Source: Physcomitrium patens
Taxonomy: Eukaryota; Streptophyta; Bryopsida; Funariales; Funariaceae
Direction of reading: 5' to 3'
Assembly: GCF_000002425.4 (NCBI RefSeq)
Contig: NC_037253.1
Location: 18,598,780 to 18,662,779, forward strand
Length of the DNA: 64,000 nt
The position numbers were made by a program, and so were the translations under genes. Of this stretch, positions 1-11,923 are shown in pieces. Below the pieces are notes generated by a model, which was given only the letters and a program-made list of their open reading frames with translations, was not told the origin of the DNA and made no database searches. Position 1 is the first letter of the stretch. Each line of letters opens with the position of its first letter.

Positions 1-47
1 AATCATATTTTCAATTGCATTCAATCACAAAATTATAAAATTACAAA

Positions 48-51
<4 letters not shown>

Positions 52-84
<33 letters not shown>
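52..84. repeat. poly-A run (33 bases)
   Basis: An uninterrupted A homopolymer. It could be the tail of an old retroposed sequence, but nothing recognisable lies on either side. Confidence 0.9.
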
Positions 85-86
<2 letters not shown>

Positions 87-357
87 ATCTTGTGAACTCT
101 CTATTAATTTCTTATGAATTCTATATAAATTTTCTATGAACTCTATATAAAATAGCTATGAATCCCATATAAACTCTATATAAACTTCTTGTAAACTTTG
201 TATGAACTTTGCTTTAGTTTTGGTCAAACTTTTGTTTTTTTTTTTCAAGCTCCAAATAATATTAAGTTTTTTGTTGAAAACCAAGAGGAGTGCATGCAGT
301 GAATGAAAGCAACCACTTATTTTCTTGAGCAATCTTAATATATTAGACATTAGACAT

Positions 358-359
<2 letters not shown>

Positions 360-406
<47 letters not shown>

Positions 407-424
407 ATATATACACACACATAT
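360..424. repeat. (AT)n/(AC)n microsatellite
   Basis: An alternating AT tract of about 50 bases with one interruption, followed by a few AC units. It is a simple sequence repeat, probably variable in length. Confidence 0.9.
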
Positions 425-1109
425 GTCTGTGTATCTATATATTTGAAATGTTAGAGTCAATATATCAATGCAAGTATCAATTGAAGATTTTATAATAATA
501 ATTTGAATTATTAAATTTTTAGTACTATATTATTAGTTTTAATTTTTTCCATTTTTTATGGTGGTTTGAGATTATTGTAGATCTTATATCATCATTTTTT
601 AGTTGGATTGTAAAACATTTATATTAAGAGTGAGTAAAAAATAATAATATTAAGAAATAATTATTTTTAACATAATTAATTTTTTTAAATAAAAATTTTT
701 TAATTCTTTTTTTATTAAATTTTAATATTAAATCTGATGTTAGATGTTAATTAATCTATTCATAAATAAAATTATTATAAGATATGGATGTTTTTATATG
801 ATACATGTTTGTATGTATATAACTTAAATATAATCGTAAATAAATTATATGAGATTTATTCAATAAATAAATTTATAATAAAATTTAATAAAATTAGATA
901 TATGAAACAAAATATATTGATATAAAAATATATAATTTATATGTGTGAAAATCAAAGTATATATTAAAAAATTATTCTTTGATTTTTTTAGAGATTAATA
1001 TAGATTTAAATATGTGATTTAGTAGTTGCAACTAATTATTAAAAAATTAAAAATTTTAATAAAGGCAAAAGAAATTTGAATGTAAATTCATTATTATGTT
1101 AAGTTTATA

Positions 1110-1412
1110 ATGATATTTTTTATTTTTATTTTGAAGAGGTATATGTTTGATACATCAAATCAAATGGTAGTTGCAGTTGCTACTTATGTCCAAATAACAA
1201 CCAAGAATATGGCATCTACCACAAATGAGGTACCAAAAACCTTGCAAAGTCATCAAAGCAATTGTGGAGATGCTAATGCTTATGTGCAATTTCCATTATT
1301 TTTTAGCCTTGTAGATATTAATTGTGTAGTAAGGCCTTCTATTTCTACTTCAACACAAAATAGAGAAATTAATGTTATAGACATGGCACATATTTTGGCT
1401 TACAAAGTATAA
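1110..1412 (+). other. unidentified 100-codon open frame
   Basis: This is an open frame of 100 codons with a less extreme amino-acid composition than its surroundings, containing many Thr, Ser, Asn and Gln codons. It matches no family I recognise. It lies just past the C-terminal end of the viral-type polymerase relic and on the opposite strand, so it may be another fragment of the same insertion or chance. Confidence 0.2.
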
Positions 1413-1493
1413 AATAGTCATGTTTTTTCTAATATTGTTATATGGAAATATTTTCTTAAATTTCTTTTTGGTCTTAATAAACAAAAAATTAAG

Positions 1494-2560
1494 TTAGTTA
1501 CTACATCTAGCTTCTATCATTAGATCCTTCAATTTGATACTAAATACAAATAAAGATATAGTAACACTAGAGTACTTTTTTTCTAATATCTTTATAATTA
1601 TTAGGCTTTTTAAAGAAATATAATTCTTTATTAGTGACAAGAACTCACCTTTGACAAATCTTATTATTTTTTCATATGCTACTAAATTAATAATCATCTC
1701 TATTAATGATGAATACATATTCTTCAAGATCATATAATTATCTCTTTTGGATATAACTATTTCTTTATATATCATTTTACATTTATCAACCATGAGTCCA
1801 ATATATCTCTTCTTTATTATTAGAAGAAATGTTTCAAATATACTTTCAAATTTAAGTTTCATAGAAGAAAGAAATTTCTTTGATACTTCATTAAATATAT
1901 GTATACCTAATGTTTTGCATGACTTATAATCCTAAGTAGTATGAGATGTAAATATACACAAGTTAATATCACTATATATCAAATTTATAAGATACCTAAA
2001 TAATATGACATTCAATGCATGCATAAGTATGAACCTATCTATTATTGATATAGACTTTGTACCTTCTATAAATTATAGATATGAAGAATTACAAATCCTA
2101 TATGATCTATATACAAAATTGACAGATATCTTTAGAGCAAGCTTTTTTTTCTTCAAGAATTACCATTTCTATATGTATAGAAGTAATAGATTGTATTTTA
2201 ATTTTTTTTCTCTTTAATATTAGTATTTTTAATAGAGATGGTACTAATTCTAGAAGCTTTCTACCAAAAATATAAGACTTCTTATCAGATACATATATAG
2301 TGAAACAAGGTTGATTAAAGTTCTTCTTAATAAATATTGAGTAATATATATTATGATTTATTATAATAAAAGGATGCAAACTTGATAAGTCAAGCAAAGA
2401 ATACCACTTCTAAATTCTAAAAGTAGGATTTGACATTATAGCTTCATTATATTCAAATTCTTCAAGTAGTAATTCTGTCTTGTTAAATACAATACATTTT
2501 AATTGTAACATTCTTTGTATAGTTGAGACTTCATTTTTATCTGCTGATCCTTGGTATAGA
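1494..2560 (-). pseudogene. family B DNA polymerase relic, NCLDV (giant virus) type
   Basis: Read on the minus strand, several polymerase landmarks appear in the right order. At about 2320-2390 the motif SLHPFIII followed by HN matches palm motif A (SLYPSII). At about 2180-2270 an L-x-x-L-L followed by a KRKK cluster matches the finger-helix region. At about 2049-2069 a decayed I-E-G-T-K-S stands where YGDTDS is expected. At about 1770-1800 is KKRYIGL, followed by a ...KRDN...Y...I motif typical of the thumb-side KKxY segment of NCLDV polymerases. Frames change and stops intervene, and the catalytic aspartates of motif C are lost, so it cannot be active. The exonuclease end upstream is not recognisable and the C-terminus stops early at 1494. 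In living viruses this enzyme copies the viral genome. Cellular Pol delta is the main alternative; the GIV-x-KRRDN-like stretch fits viral members better. Confidence 0.75.
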
Positions 2561-2569
2561 GATTTTAAA

Positions 2570-3180
2570 TGCTTGTTCTTACAATTGTTGACATCTCTAT
2601 CATACTAATCCATATATTCATAGATTGGCTATATACTTCTATCACATTAATCCATATATTTATAAATTGGTACTAGTACTACATTGATAGAATGACAATA
2701 TTCAATCAAGACCACTTCTTCATAATTCAGTTACTAATATCAATCTTTATTTGCTCACTATCTAAATTATATACAATAGTAATCATATTATTTCTTCATC
2801 TAATAAATTCTTTTGGATATACTATTAGAAAAAGTACCATTGAGTCTTCATAGCAATTTTTTAGCTTGTTATATGTCTCTTGAGTGATCTTTAGAATGCC
2901 ACTACCAAACAACAAAAGGTACTTAGATGAATGATATTCTATAAATTCAATAGCTTTCAAGAATACTTCTCTCATTATCTTAGGAACAAAGAAGACATTA
3001 GCTCTAACAATTTTAATGTTGATGACATTCTAGTACTTACATATGAATTACAAATCATATATAAAATAGGCTCTAAGTCTTTGAGCATATATTAAGGCAG
3101 AGTGCAATACCTCGCTTGTTTTTATTCCAATAGTCTCCAAAGACATTGGATTCATTTGTTCCTAGTTAGTACAGATATAC
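2570..3180 (-). pseudogene. decayed coding remnant upstream of the polymerase relic
   Basis: On the minus strand this stretch reads as broken coding sequence. One frame (about 3020-2790) stays open through a run rich in Ile, Phe, Lys and Tyr. It lies where the N-terminal part of the polymerase should be, but I cannot recognise exonuclease motifs, so it may be the polymerase N-terminus decayed past recognition or a neighbouring gene. The composition matches the relic next to it. Confidence 0.3.
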
Positions 3181-3439
3181 ATTTTTTGTTTTTATTTATT
3201 TTTTTTGTTTTATAAATTTTTTGGATTTAGTACATTCTTACAGATAGTTATTTGCATCTAAAATTGCTTTAATATATCATTCCAATGACCTATTACCAAT
3301 TTGCATTAGAGATATGGAAACAAATTTTTATAGCACAAAATGATGATAGATTGGCTATACTCATGTTTCCAAATGTATAGTTCTTTATTATATGATATAG
3401 ATAGCTTTATTCTTGTATCATCAAAAATATCAAGAATAT

Positions 3440-4260
3440 ATATATGTATATGTATTTGTTGAAAAGATGTGCTCTAGCATCCTACAATAAAGTGTTGGAT
3501 TAAAAAATATAGTATTGTCTCTATTATTCAATAGTATTTCTTCTTCTATTAAATACTATAGTTGTTGAAGGCATATATGAAGAGAAAAGCTTAGGTTCTC
3601 TCTTGAAATATAATAAAGCAAAGAATACAATATTGAAGATTTATCTCTCTTAACACCTACTCTTATCAGGTTTATATAACACATTATCTTCTAAAGGTTT
3701 ATGTTCAAAAGAAGAGATAATAAGACTATTATGGTATCAAATATCAAAAAAGAAGAGTATATAGATGTTATTATAGATCAGATTCTACTTTTATTTTGTT
3801 TTTACTAACAAGTAAAAGATAAATTTAATAAATTATGCAATATTAAAGTTGAAGAAGAGAAGGTGTTTAAATACTATATATGAATATATTCTTTTAAGGA
3901 AGAATTTCTAGAATTGTTTATATCATGATATGTAAGAGAGTACTTTATTAAGTCAACAATAATTACAAAATTAGAAGATGAGAAGTATAAGTTTGAAGAA
4001 AGACCTACCATGAGATATCATGGAGATGTCCTTATTAGAGAATATATGCATGTGATGTAGGATTCTTTTTAGGACTAATAAAGAACCAATTATCTAATAA
4101 AGACATGTTTGAGTTACTTCCTTGTTGCTATACTATAGATTATTTTAAAAGACCAAAGTCTAACTATTACAAGTTTATACAAGATATATTTGATGCTAAC
4201 AAAAGCAATAAAAAGATAATGCTATTTAAGCCATTACATCTTTTAGAATAAGGAAGAAAC
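3440..4260 (+). pseudogene. decayed open frame, candidate giant-virus gene
   Basis: On the plus strand, opposite to the polymerase relic, a long stretch reads through with only scattered stops and frame changes. The best-kept block is about 4065-4255, where a frame contains L-P-C-C-Y-T and, about 35 residues later, K-P-L-H-L-L-E-x-G-R-N. A conserved CC pair followed by a G-R motif recalls large early transcription factor subunits of NCLDVs, but I place this from memory of a pattern only and do not name it. Base composition is the same as in the polymerase relic. Confidence 0.35.
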
Positions 4261-4299
4261 TCAAACATATTATAAATATAATAAAAAATATGTTATGAT

Positions 4300-5264
4300 C
4301 TTCTAATATGTTATCAACTTCTATTGTAAAATGGAATTGTTTATACCATTGGTAGTCATTGATATATCTTTCAATAAGAGGAACATCCTTAGATATACAT
4401 ATAGTATCAAAAAATATGTTTCTATTGGTATTATTAATAGGCCATACTAATACTACTTCTTATATCATATATAAGTCCATATTTCTTGATATCTACAAAT
4501 TATCATTTGCAAAATATAACATTAGTACACACAAGCACAAAAATTAACTTTCTATATTAATATATATATATTTTTATGTTACTACTTTATAATAAATCTT
4601 GTTATAATAATCTCTTTTTATTCTTATAATATTGTTTCTTTTAAAATTGTACCACTTATATATTCAATTTCCAGCTATGAACTAAAATGAACCTCCACTA
4701 GTTTGAAGTTTATTCTAATTCATAATTTGTGAATTAACTATTTAATTATTAGAAATTATAGCTCTTATTGAACTTTTAATCAATTTATTCTTAATCCTTA
4801 AATCTTCTAAGTGGGAGATAAAATAATTGCCCCTACATGTACAATTATTCTAATTTACCACAATTGTATCTACTATGCAAATTCACAAGTTGTAATTCTT
4901 ATTTAAATCCTAATTAATCACTCTTTAATTTTCTTTATCATTCAAGTAACCAAGCTCAACTTCTATCAATAATTCACACTTATAATAATAACTCTTCTAC
5001 AAAATGCATGCTTAAAAAATTCTTCTCTTAATTCTTAACTTAATTCAATTAATTAATTATTTTATTTTATTTTATTTTATTTATTTTCATCTATTAATAA
5101 AAGGTCATCCAAGTATAATTTATCATCCATGAATAATTTATCATCTTTGAATAACTTATCATCTATCTCAAATTTCACCCTTGATTAAATTTCATCCAAT
5201 ATTTAATATTTATCATCCAACACCTAATGTAATCAAACCCTGAGTGAGTACCTTGCTTTTATCC
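4300..5264. other. AT-rich stretch without a recognised gene
   Basis: One 62-codon frame (4359-4547) could be a remnant of the preceding decayed gene. Nothing else coding is seen. The right end becomes T- and C-rich with short direct repeats before the GC-richer segment begins. Confidence 0.5.
5110..5172. repeat. short degenerate tandem repeat (TTTATCATC-type)
   Basis: Three close copies of a unit of about 20 bases built around AATAATTTATCATC lie next to each other, with a looser match continuing downstream to about 5215. This is low-complexity DNA with no evident function. Confidence 0.6.
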
Positions 5265-7040
5265 TTAACCTCCCTCCGAAACGTGAGTCACGTTGCAATG
5301 TGCTACCGACCAGGGGTATTGCAAAAGAGTCCCTTTTTACAGGGCACTCCTCCTCGACTACAATCTTGCAACTCTCTTCCGACCTGCTCCAGATGAGGGC
5401 TCACCCTCGGCTTTTACTTGTGCAGCGCTTCCCAATTCCACCACTAGATGGATCAGATTCTAATTGAACTAGGAAGAGGGCGGCCAATAATCACCAATCG
5501 ACTTCGTTATAGGGAGTTGTTGAAAAATTCAGTGTCTTGCTGCCGTGAGCTTGTGTGAGACAATTTTCCACCTTCTTGATCAAGGTGGGCGAGAGAATTT
5601 CCTTGAGGCAAGCAATCTCTAAAACATTTGAATGCCGGTCAGTGATGAATCCAGTGCAAGGATTGGACAAGACTGGTTCCAAGATCTCGGCTCGCATGAA
5701 GGATTGGATAGCAACCAAAGTGCGGTGCCGGCAATTGTTTTGTTTTGTTTTTTTTTTTTTTTTTGCTTTTTTTTTTTGCGTGTTAGGCTGGGCCTTAATA
5801 GCATGACGCATTTTTCCTTGATCGCAAAAATTAAAAAATCAGACACCGCAGACCGCTGCTCCGCAACGAAGGACACAAAAAACAAAAAAAAATGGACAAC
5901 TGCTCTATGCACTTGCAACCGCCCGTGCAAGAGTGGGAACAGACAAGGGTGTTGTATAGAATCAACCCCAAGATACTCTAACTGCAAGGCTTGTATCAAG
6001 CATAAACAACTAGTGCTCTTCTCTCCAAGCACCACCGACACTTTGAGCTTCAGCCGTCGATCGATGTTCGTCAATGATTGTGAATGAAAACATAAACGAG
6101 AGGATTGATGATTGAAGTTTTTGTAGCCGCGCTGCCTCGACTAGTCAACCACCACGTCGAAGGCAACCAATGCAAGGAGAGCTTAGACCAGTGCGGCATG
6201 CACTATTGCTACACCGCCACAAGTAGAAGAACCACAACCACTCCAACTCCGCACTCTAGACAATGCCTTAATCTCATTGGGTAAAGCTCTCCATTAGCTT
6301 CAAAACTCCAGTCACTCCTCTTCTAACTAATTAGCAACTGGAGGTTCAAGTCGCATTGGAATGACGACTCCAACATTTCCTCGATAAAAAGCCATACAAC
6401 CCGGCAACAACATTGACGGCCTCTTCCACCAGTGGAAAATCGCCGACTTTGAAGCTCTTCTACAACGAAACAACAATAACAAGGGAAAAACAAAGAAAAA
6501 TGGACTGTTGACCGCAGCACCCTAAAACATGGCTTGGCCTCCCGCAGACCAACCAAGACTGGGATTAGGGGAAAAAAACTGCCATAGTTGCAATTGGAGC
6601 TCTATCAAATAATACAAAAAACCAAAAAAATGAGAGATGGGTCGCTGCACCACAGCAAAAACGGAGAGAAAAAAAGACAGTCAATGCACTGCTTTGGAAG
6701 ATGCTGGCGGCCCTTCGACACCAACTGCAACTAATCCCTCGGCTCGACGTTCAGAAAAATCCCACTCAGACAGGAAACGGAAAAGAAAGGTTGCGCCGTC
6801 TGCTAAATTCAGAGCTCCACTGAACACAGGGAAAAACAGAAGAAAGAGCTTGATCACAGTGCAGCCCTTAAACTTTCGCAATGCTTTGGACATACCAAAC
6901 TCCATACAATACACTCACGTCAAAAAATTCAAAGGCAAACTCCATCTCGATTGGAGCTGGATCCGTACAAGTAAAAAAAAAACATAAACAAGAGAGTCAA
7001 GGATCCGAGCGGCCGGACCCTATCGATGAAGAGGCTGCCT
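5265..7040. mobile_element. GC-richer intercalated segment of unknown family
   Basis: Base composition jumps from very AT-rich to roughly balanced at about 5265 and falls back at about 7040, where an (AT)n tract starts. Overlapping frames on both strands (5491-6087, 6323-6556, 6637-6987) are open mainly because T and A stops are rarer; none shows a protein family. No terminal inverted or direct repeats could be matched between the ends. It behaves like a relatively recent insertion into the viral-type tract: an unknown LTR element fragment, a Helitron-like piece or a captured genomic segment are all possible. Confidence 0.4.
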
Positions 7041-7111
7041 CTATATATATATATATATATCTTTTCCTTCTTTGAATTTGTTTCTAATTTTTATTTATTT
7101 ATTTAATGATA

Positions 7112-7134
<23 letters not shown>
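7041..7134. repeat. (TA)n microsatellites
   Basis: Two alternating TA tracts (about 7041-7061 and 7109-7132) sit exactly at the right edge of the GC-richer segment. Confidence 0.85.
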
Positions 7135-7142
<8 letters not shown>

Positions 7143-7399
7143 TATACAAAGACTACTTCTTTTGGTCCTTCATCTAATATTAGATAACCAAAAACATATT
7201 CTTTGTAGAATTTTTCTCACTAAACTCTATCCTAGGTTGAATATCTACTATTGATAATCTATTTTCTATTTCTTCTAAAAATTCTACTATTAACTCCCTA
7301 TTAATTTAAAAAACCTATGAATTTAAGCACAATAAGTGTATTTTTTATACTAAATGTCCAAGTAAGTCAATTTAGTGATTCATACTAGTATATATATTT

Positions 7400-7865
7400 T
7401 TAGTAAATGATCATGAATTATTTATTTTTTCTTCATCTCTTGTAATTCAATACTTAATGTAAGACAATGCTTTGAAACAAGCATGTTATATGTAGGATTA
7501 AATATGAACTCTTCTCTAATGAATATTGTCATACCATGCACAAAGATATCATCTTCAAATATAGAAGTATTAAGAGTATATGATGGCATTATTATTATTA
7601 TTGTAACAAATTCTATAACATCCTATTGTACAGATTTATAGTAATCAAGTGTAAAGTTTGATATATCCTTTTTTGTAAAAGCATTTGTATTTCCTCCAAA
7701 CAGATTCTTATTGACAAAATTTCTTGCTATTAACACCATAAGATTGTTTTCTTGTCTTGCATAAGGATCCATCATCTCTTTAGATTCAATTGTATCACTA
7801 TTAAGTCTATATCCATTATTTTGTATCATCTCTCTTATAATAAGTCCAAACAAGCCAAAAGACAA
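7400..7865 (-). pseudogene. decayed open frame, unidentified
   Basis: An 80-codon frame (7865-7623) continues in another frame to about 7400 on the minus strand with few stops. It carries a mixed sequence with D-P-Y-A-R-Q-E-N and N-L-F-G-G-N-T-N segments, which looks like real protein and not translated AT repeats. I recognise no family. It probably belongs to the same AT-rich viral-type insertion as the polymerase relic. Confidence 0.35.
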
Positions 7866-7879
7866 TACCTCCTTCTATA

Positions 7880-8400
7880 GTCATCATAAAAGAGCAATTA
7901 CAATCAATAAAAAAGATGTTGTGCAACAACTAATACACTTCAAAGCAATAGTTTATAACTACATACTTTACAAGAAACAATACAAATATCTTATAAAACT
8001 AAGTTTATTAAATTGTAGTATTGACAAAAGCTATTATCCTAATGGTGTAAATATAGTTTCTCAAGTATTTTCTATTTTACACAATAGAAATGAGTCCATG
8101 AAAAAACCTTGTGAAGTTCAATTTGATCTTGATAGACTGGAAAAAAAAAAAAAAAAAAAAAAAAAATGAATATGCTTATATCTAGTGATTGTATAGCAAT
8201 ACCATCAATCGATTTAGATATGTTTAAACATGGTAGGAAAAACCTACCTAGAGAGATAAAACAAGAAGTTGTAGAGATAAGAATAGTTATAAAGATGAAG
8301 GAAGAAGAAGAAAATATAATAGAAGCTCTTCTTGATCAACCTCCTATTGAGGAACAGATAAGAAAAATTAAAGAATTGGAGATGATTCCTTTATTATACT
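7880..8400 (+). pseudogene. decayed open frame, unidentified, broken by an A run
   Basis: The frame 7880-8166 reads as plausible protein and then runs into a 26-base A homopolymer (8141-8166). A 78-codon frame (8166-8402) follows in another phase, containing a Lys/Glu-rich segment. The two are probably parts of one old gene separated by the expanded A run. No domain is recognised. It diverges from the minus-strand remnant at 7400-7865. Confidence 0.35.
8141..8166. repeat. poly-A run (26 bases)
   Basis: An A homopolymer inside an otherwise protein-like reading frame. It accounts for the frame change there. Confidence 0.85.
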
Positions 8401-8679
8401 AGATATGAGGTATACAATGTAGAATGGTCAGCGCAAAGATATATTATATACTACCAAGTAGTTATGTTGAAAAAGCATAGAGTGCCATATGAACTATGAT
8501 ATTACAAAAAAAACATGACTCACTTAAAGAGTATCAAGTTAACTATCTTCATATTTGTGAGTGAAAAACTATAGTATCTATTGGTTGTTATTGTGAAAAA
8601 AAAAAAAACTATAAATCCATATCTAATTGTAAAAAGAATGAAAAATAGAAAATAACTATAAATAGAAGAGTACCACAAA

Positions 8680-9229
8680 TAAATAAGTAAAAGAAGATAT
8701 TATTGACCTTAAGATAAAAGCATATGAAGAAGAGCTAAAAAAAAGAAGTCTTTTATATGTATTGTCACAAGTTGCAACTAAAATATCCAATGAAGTTTTA
8801 GAAGAGAATAGAACGAGTAGAAGAAATCCTAAAGACTTCTTTAATCCATCATATCATCTTTATTATGAAACAAATTCAATAAAAAAAATAATATATGTAT
8901 AAAACAGATAGGATTCTTATAATGAAAAGATACTTGAAAAGCTTTAAGATAGACAAAGAGTAAAAATATCTTCATTTAACAACAACCTAGTAATAAATAA
9001 TAAAGACAGTCCATACAAGGATGAAGTTGAAAGATACAACTTTGATTGTTCAAAAGCATCTGTTTTTGGAGACTACTTTCTAAGATTTATTGAATTTTTT
9101 ATACTCAAATCTAAAAAATATAAGGTATGGAATAGTAGACAGAGATATTGATAGTTAGTACAATATCTATCTCATATATGGCTAGTGTAAGAAGTAATAT
9201 AATCTATGATGACACCAAAAGTAAAATGT
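8680..9229 (+). pseudogene. decayed open frame, left part of a gene split by an LTR
   Basis: The plus strand reads as protein with few stops, for example a charged helical stretch near 8700-8870 and a Phe/Tyr/Lys-rich stretch near 9030-9110. It ends where the solo LTR begins. The frame seems to resume after the LTR at 10577, with the same composition. The family is unknown. Confidence 0.35.
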
Positions 9230-10576
9230 TGTTGTATTATATATTGTCTTGATTAAAAATGCACTAAGCATATAACTGTAGAAGGTAGGATTGTATTTTA
9301 TAAATATCTAAGAATTTTAATATGTTTCATTCTTATAAGAAAAATATAATTTGAATTTTAATACAAAAGATCTTAAATCCAATGCAAAGTACTCAAAAAC
9401 ACTCTTCTTAGTAATCTCTACAATGCATAAATTCCAATTGTCTTATTACTTTCATAATTAGATAATTTTAACTTTTCTTTGTAAATCTTAACTCTAATTA
9501 GCAAGCTTGAGCAAGTTGTAGCTCCTAATCTAACCATCTACTTGGAACAAAATTTTATACACATATGTCATTACAAATGTTTTTATGTGTTCAAAAAGAA
9601 TTCACCTCAATCCAACTTATAGATTGTAAGAAAATGTCCAAAAACCACCCTAATATTACTCAGCCACCAATTTGAAAGTTGATAGAAATGTCCTAGTAGT
9701 GATTTCTCCTTCTTTAAATAATAACTTTGAGTCAAAATTGGTTTGTAGCTTGATCTTTAAGTCTTCTAAAATCATGTCAAATTTCACCTTGATCCAAGTA
9801 GTAGATCTTCAGATATCATAGAAACTCTATCCAATTCCAAACTACCAACTTTCGATACCATCTTGTACCAAAATCTAGATATCTCTTAACCACACCATTA
9901 GATTTTTACAAATTTTTTCACAAACTTAGTACACCTAATCAATCAAGTATTATCAAATTTTGAACTATAGATGTGACATCAATTTTACGAACTAGTTGAG
10001 AGTGTCAGCTCTAAATATATTGTATAAATCCTAAGTTGCCAATATAAACCCTGACTTTGAATAATAATTTTTGAGTCGAAAAAAAACCTAAAAAAATAAG
10101 CCTTATATCTCTGGAACAAGCTTTAAGCTAGCTCTTGAATTCTAATCTTTGATCTTCAAATGAAATCCTATTTTTCCCTAAATCGTTGTTTTAGTGGCTG
10201 GAGGTCTGATTTTGAACCTATCTCACAAACGGTCAACCCTTGGGTATCAATCTAACCTATCCTAGGGGTTTTTTTAGCCAAAACCTACCTTCAACTTAAT
10301 CCAGGTATCAACCATGCTAATTATTTACCTCTTTTAATCTGATTTTACTAATTTATGGTCTTTTTAAGGCAATAAAAGAGTCTCTATAGTCTAGAAGATA
10401 AAATTACTAACCAATCTTTAACCTATTAACTATTAAGATAAGAAAATAAACTAAGAGGCTTTTATGAATGACATGTTTAAATATCTTGAATTATTATTGA
10501 ACGAAGATAATTAGATATTAATTAGAAATTTATTTTTGATTATATTTTCACCATGCAGTTGTATTTTATCATGACA
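9230..10576 (-). mobile_element. solo LTR of the element C family, minus orientation
   Basis: The reverse complement aligns along its whole length with the 1.3-kb LTRs of element C. The end at 10576 reads TGTCATGA on the minus strand, matching the C-type start, and the other end near 9230 matches the C-type 3' end. A landmark block around 9930-10010 is the inverse of 17800-17880. There is no internal region, so this is a solo LTR left by recombination. Flanking 5-mers are similar but not identical (AATGT and ATATG), so the target duplication is not certain. Confidence 0.75.
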
Positions 10577-11460
10577 ATATGTTAAAGCTCAAGCTTATGA
10601 TGTAGAAGACTTTAAGCTATTTGTATCTTATTTTAAAATATATAGAAAAGAAGAACTAAAGATAAAAATTTGTGAGACAAATGATAAGTTTGAAATATTT
10701 CTTGAATATTTTGAAGTTCAAATAGATCTAGACCTTAACCATTTAAGATTAGAAGGATTTAATTATGATTAAATATTGACCTTTATATTATATAAAGACA
10801 AAAACCTAAATGACAATCAAAGAAGATTCTTATTGAAGCTAAAGTATGTGTTTAAGAATGGTATAACATAAAATCTTGATTTCAATTTTGAACCATATAT
10901 TCATTCTTTAGTTGATGTCTTTCTTCAAGATTACAAATTCAATGATTCGTTATATCTAGAGATATTACGATCAAGACTTAAATTAATAATTGTAGATAAA
11001 ATATATATATATATGTATATTGGTTTTAGTAACAAAAAAGGAAGAAAGGATAAGTAGCTAGTATGAATGTTGCAAGAAAGCAAGCATAAACATGATAGAA
11101 GATATAAAATTAGAGAAGTACAACTTGTTAGCACTCTCACTGCAATATGTCAGTAGAACTAAAGCATCTTTTTAGATGATATACTTCTTGAAGTAATATA
11201 TGGTATTAACATTAGAAGTGAGAAGGTATCTATTGTACATCATGTATTCAATAAAAAATACATATTATCTCTATTTGAAAGACTTCTTTAATAAATTCTT
11301 GAAGTAAAAAATATCCAAAGAAGATAGGGTTGAAGTTGTCTTTTTATAAATCTAGGAATAAGGTACTTTTTTTAATGACTAAATTTTAAAAATATGTGAT
11401 ATCAATCAATACTAACACATCAAATACATCATAGATATGTTTAGTGGTATTGCAAATATT
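10577..11460 (+). pseudogene. decayed open frame, right part of the LTR-split gene
   Basis: Protein-like reading continues from the LTR edge, with a long nearly open stretch at 10580-11010 broken by two or three stops of the CAA/CAG-to-TAA/TAG type. It is rich in Lys, Asp, Leu and Phe. Reading gets poor after an (AT)n tract near 11000 and recovers partly up to about 11460. I recognise no domain. Composition and the lack of retroelement motifs tie it to the viral-type tract. Confidence 0.35.
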
Positions 11461-11923
11461 GCCTAAGGCTTGGAAGTGACATGCAAGGTCAATTAGACAA
11501 ATATAAGTTTATATAAATAATATAAAAGATATTATCTTCTATATATAAATTCATCTATCTTATAAAATATTATGTTTAATAAATATGCTATTGTGTTTAT
11601 ATTTTTTCTCTCATAGAATATTTAGTATGATTTCTTATATAAAGAATTCAAAGTAATATTATTATTTGTAATTATTAAGAAAAAATAATATTATATTAAA
11701 ATATTACTTCACTCTCTTACTAATTTTAGAATATTAATGTTAATATAAATATTCTACAATGGTGACTTTTCATTAAAAACTAACATTATTATTCTAACTA
11801 ATGGAATTTTTTTCTTATCAAATGTAGAAGCAATATCATGATCTATATAGAATAAAATAAAATAAATAAATTATAAATTATATAAGAAATATTTTAAAGA
11901 TAGATGGATTTATTGAATAATAT
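11461..11923. other. AT-rich stretch, nothing recognised
   Basis: No open frame of note and no repeat structure beyond short A/T runs before the LTR at 11924. Confidence 0.5.

Larger units (their letters stand above)
1..1100. other. AT-rich gene-free flank
   Basis: No gene is visible here. The stretch is extremely AT-rich, with a 33-base A run at 52-84 and a long (AT)n tract near 360-412 that runs into (AC)n. Short open frames have no composition or motif suggesting a protein. Confidence 0.6.

Noticed and set aside
360-424. CRISPR-like or structured repeat
   Set aside because: Simple AT/AC microsatellite with no spacer structure; no CRISPR array exists in the window.
1494-2560. Polymerase relic as Polinton/Maverick (protein-primed) polymerase
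   Set aside because: The KKRY plus KRDN segment and the motif A form belong to RNA/DNA-primed viral and cellular family B enzymes, not to protein-primed ones.
5491-6087. Overlapping 106-151 codon frames on both strands
   Set aside because: They overlap each other, pass through T and A runs and have no family features; treated as composition effects of the GC-richer segment.
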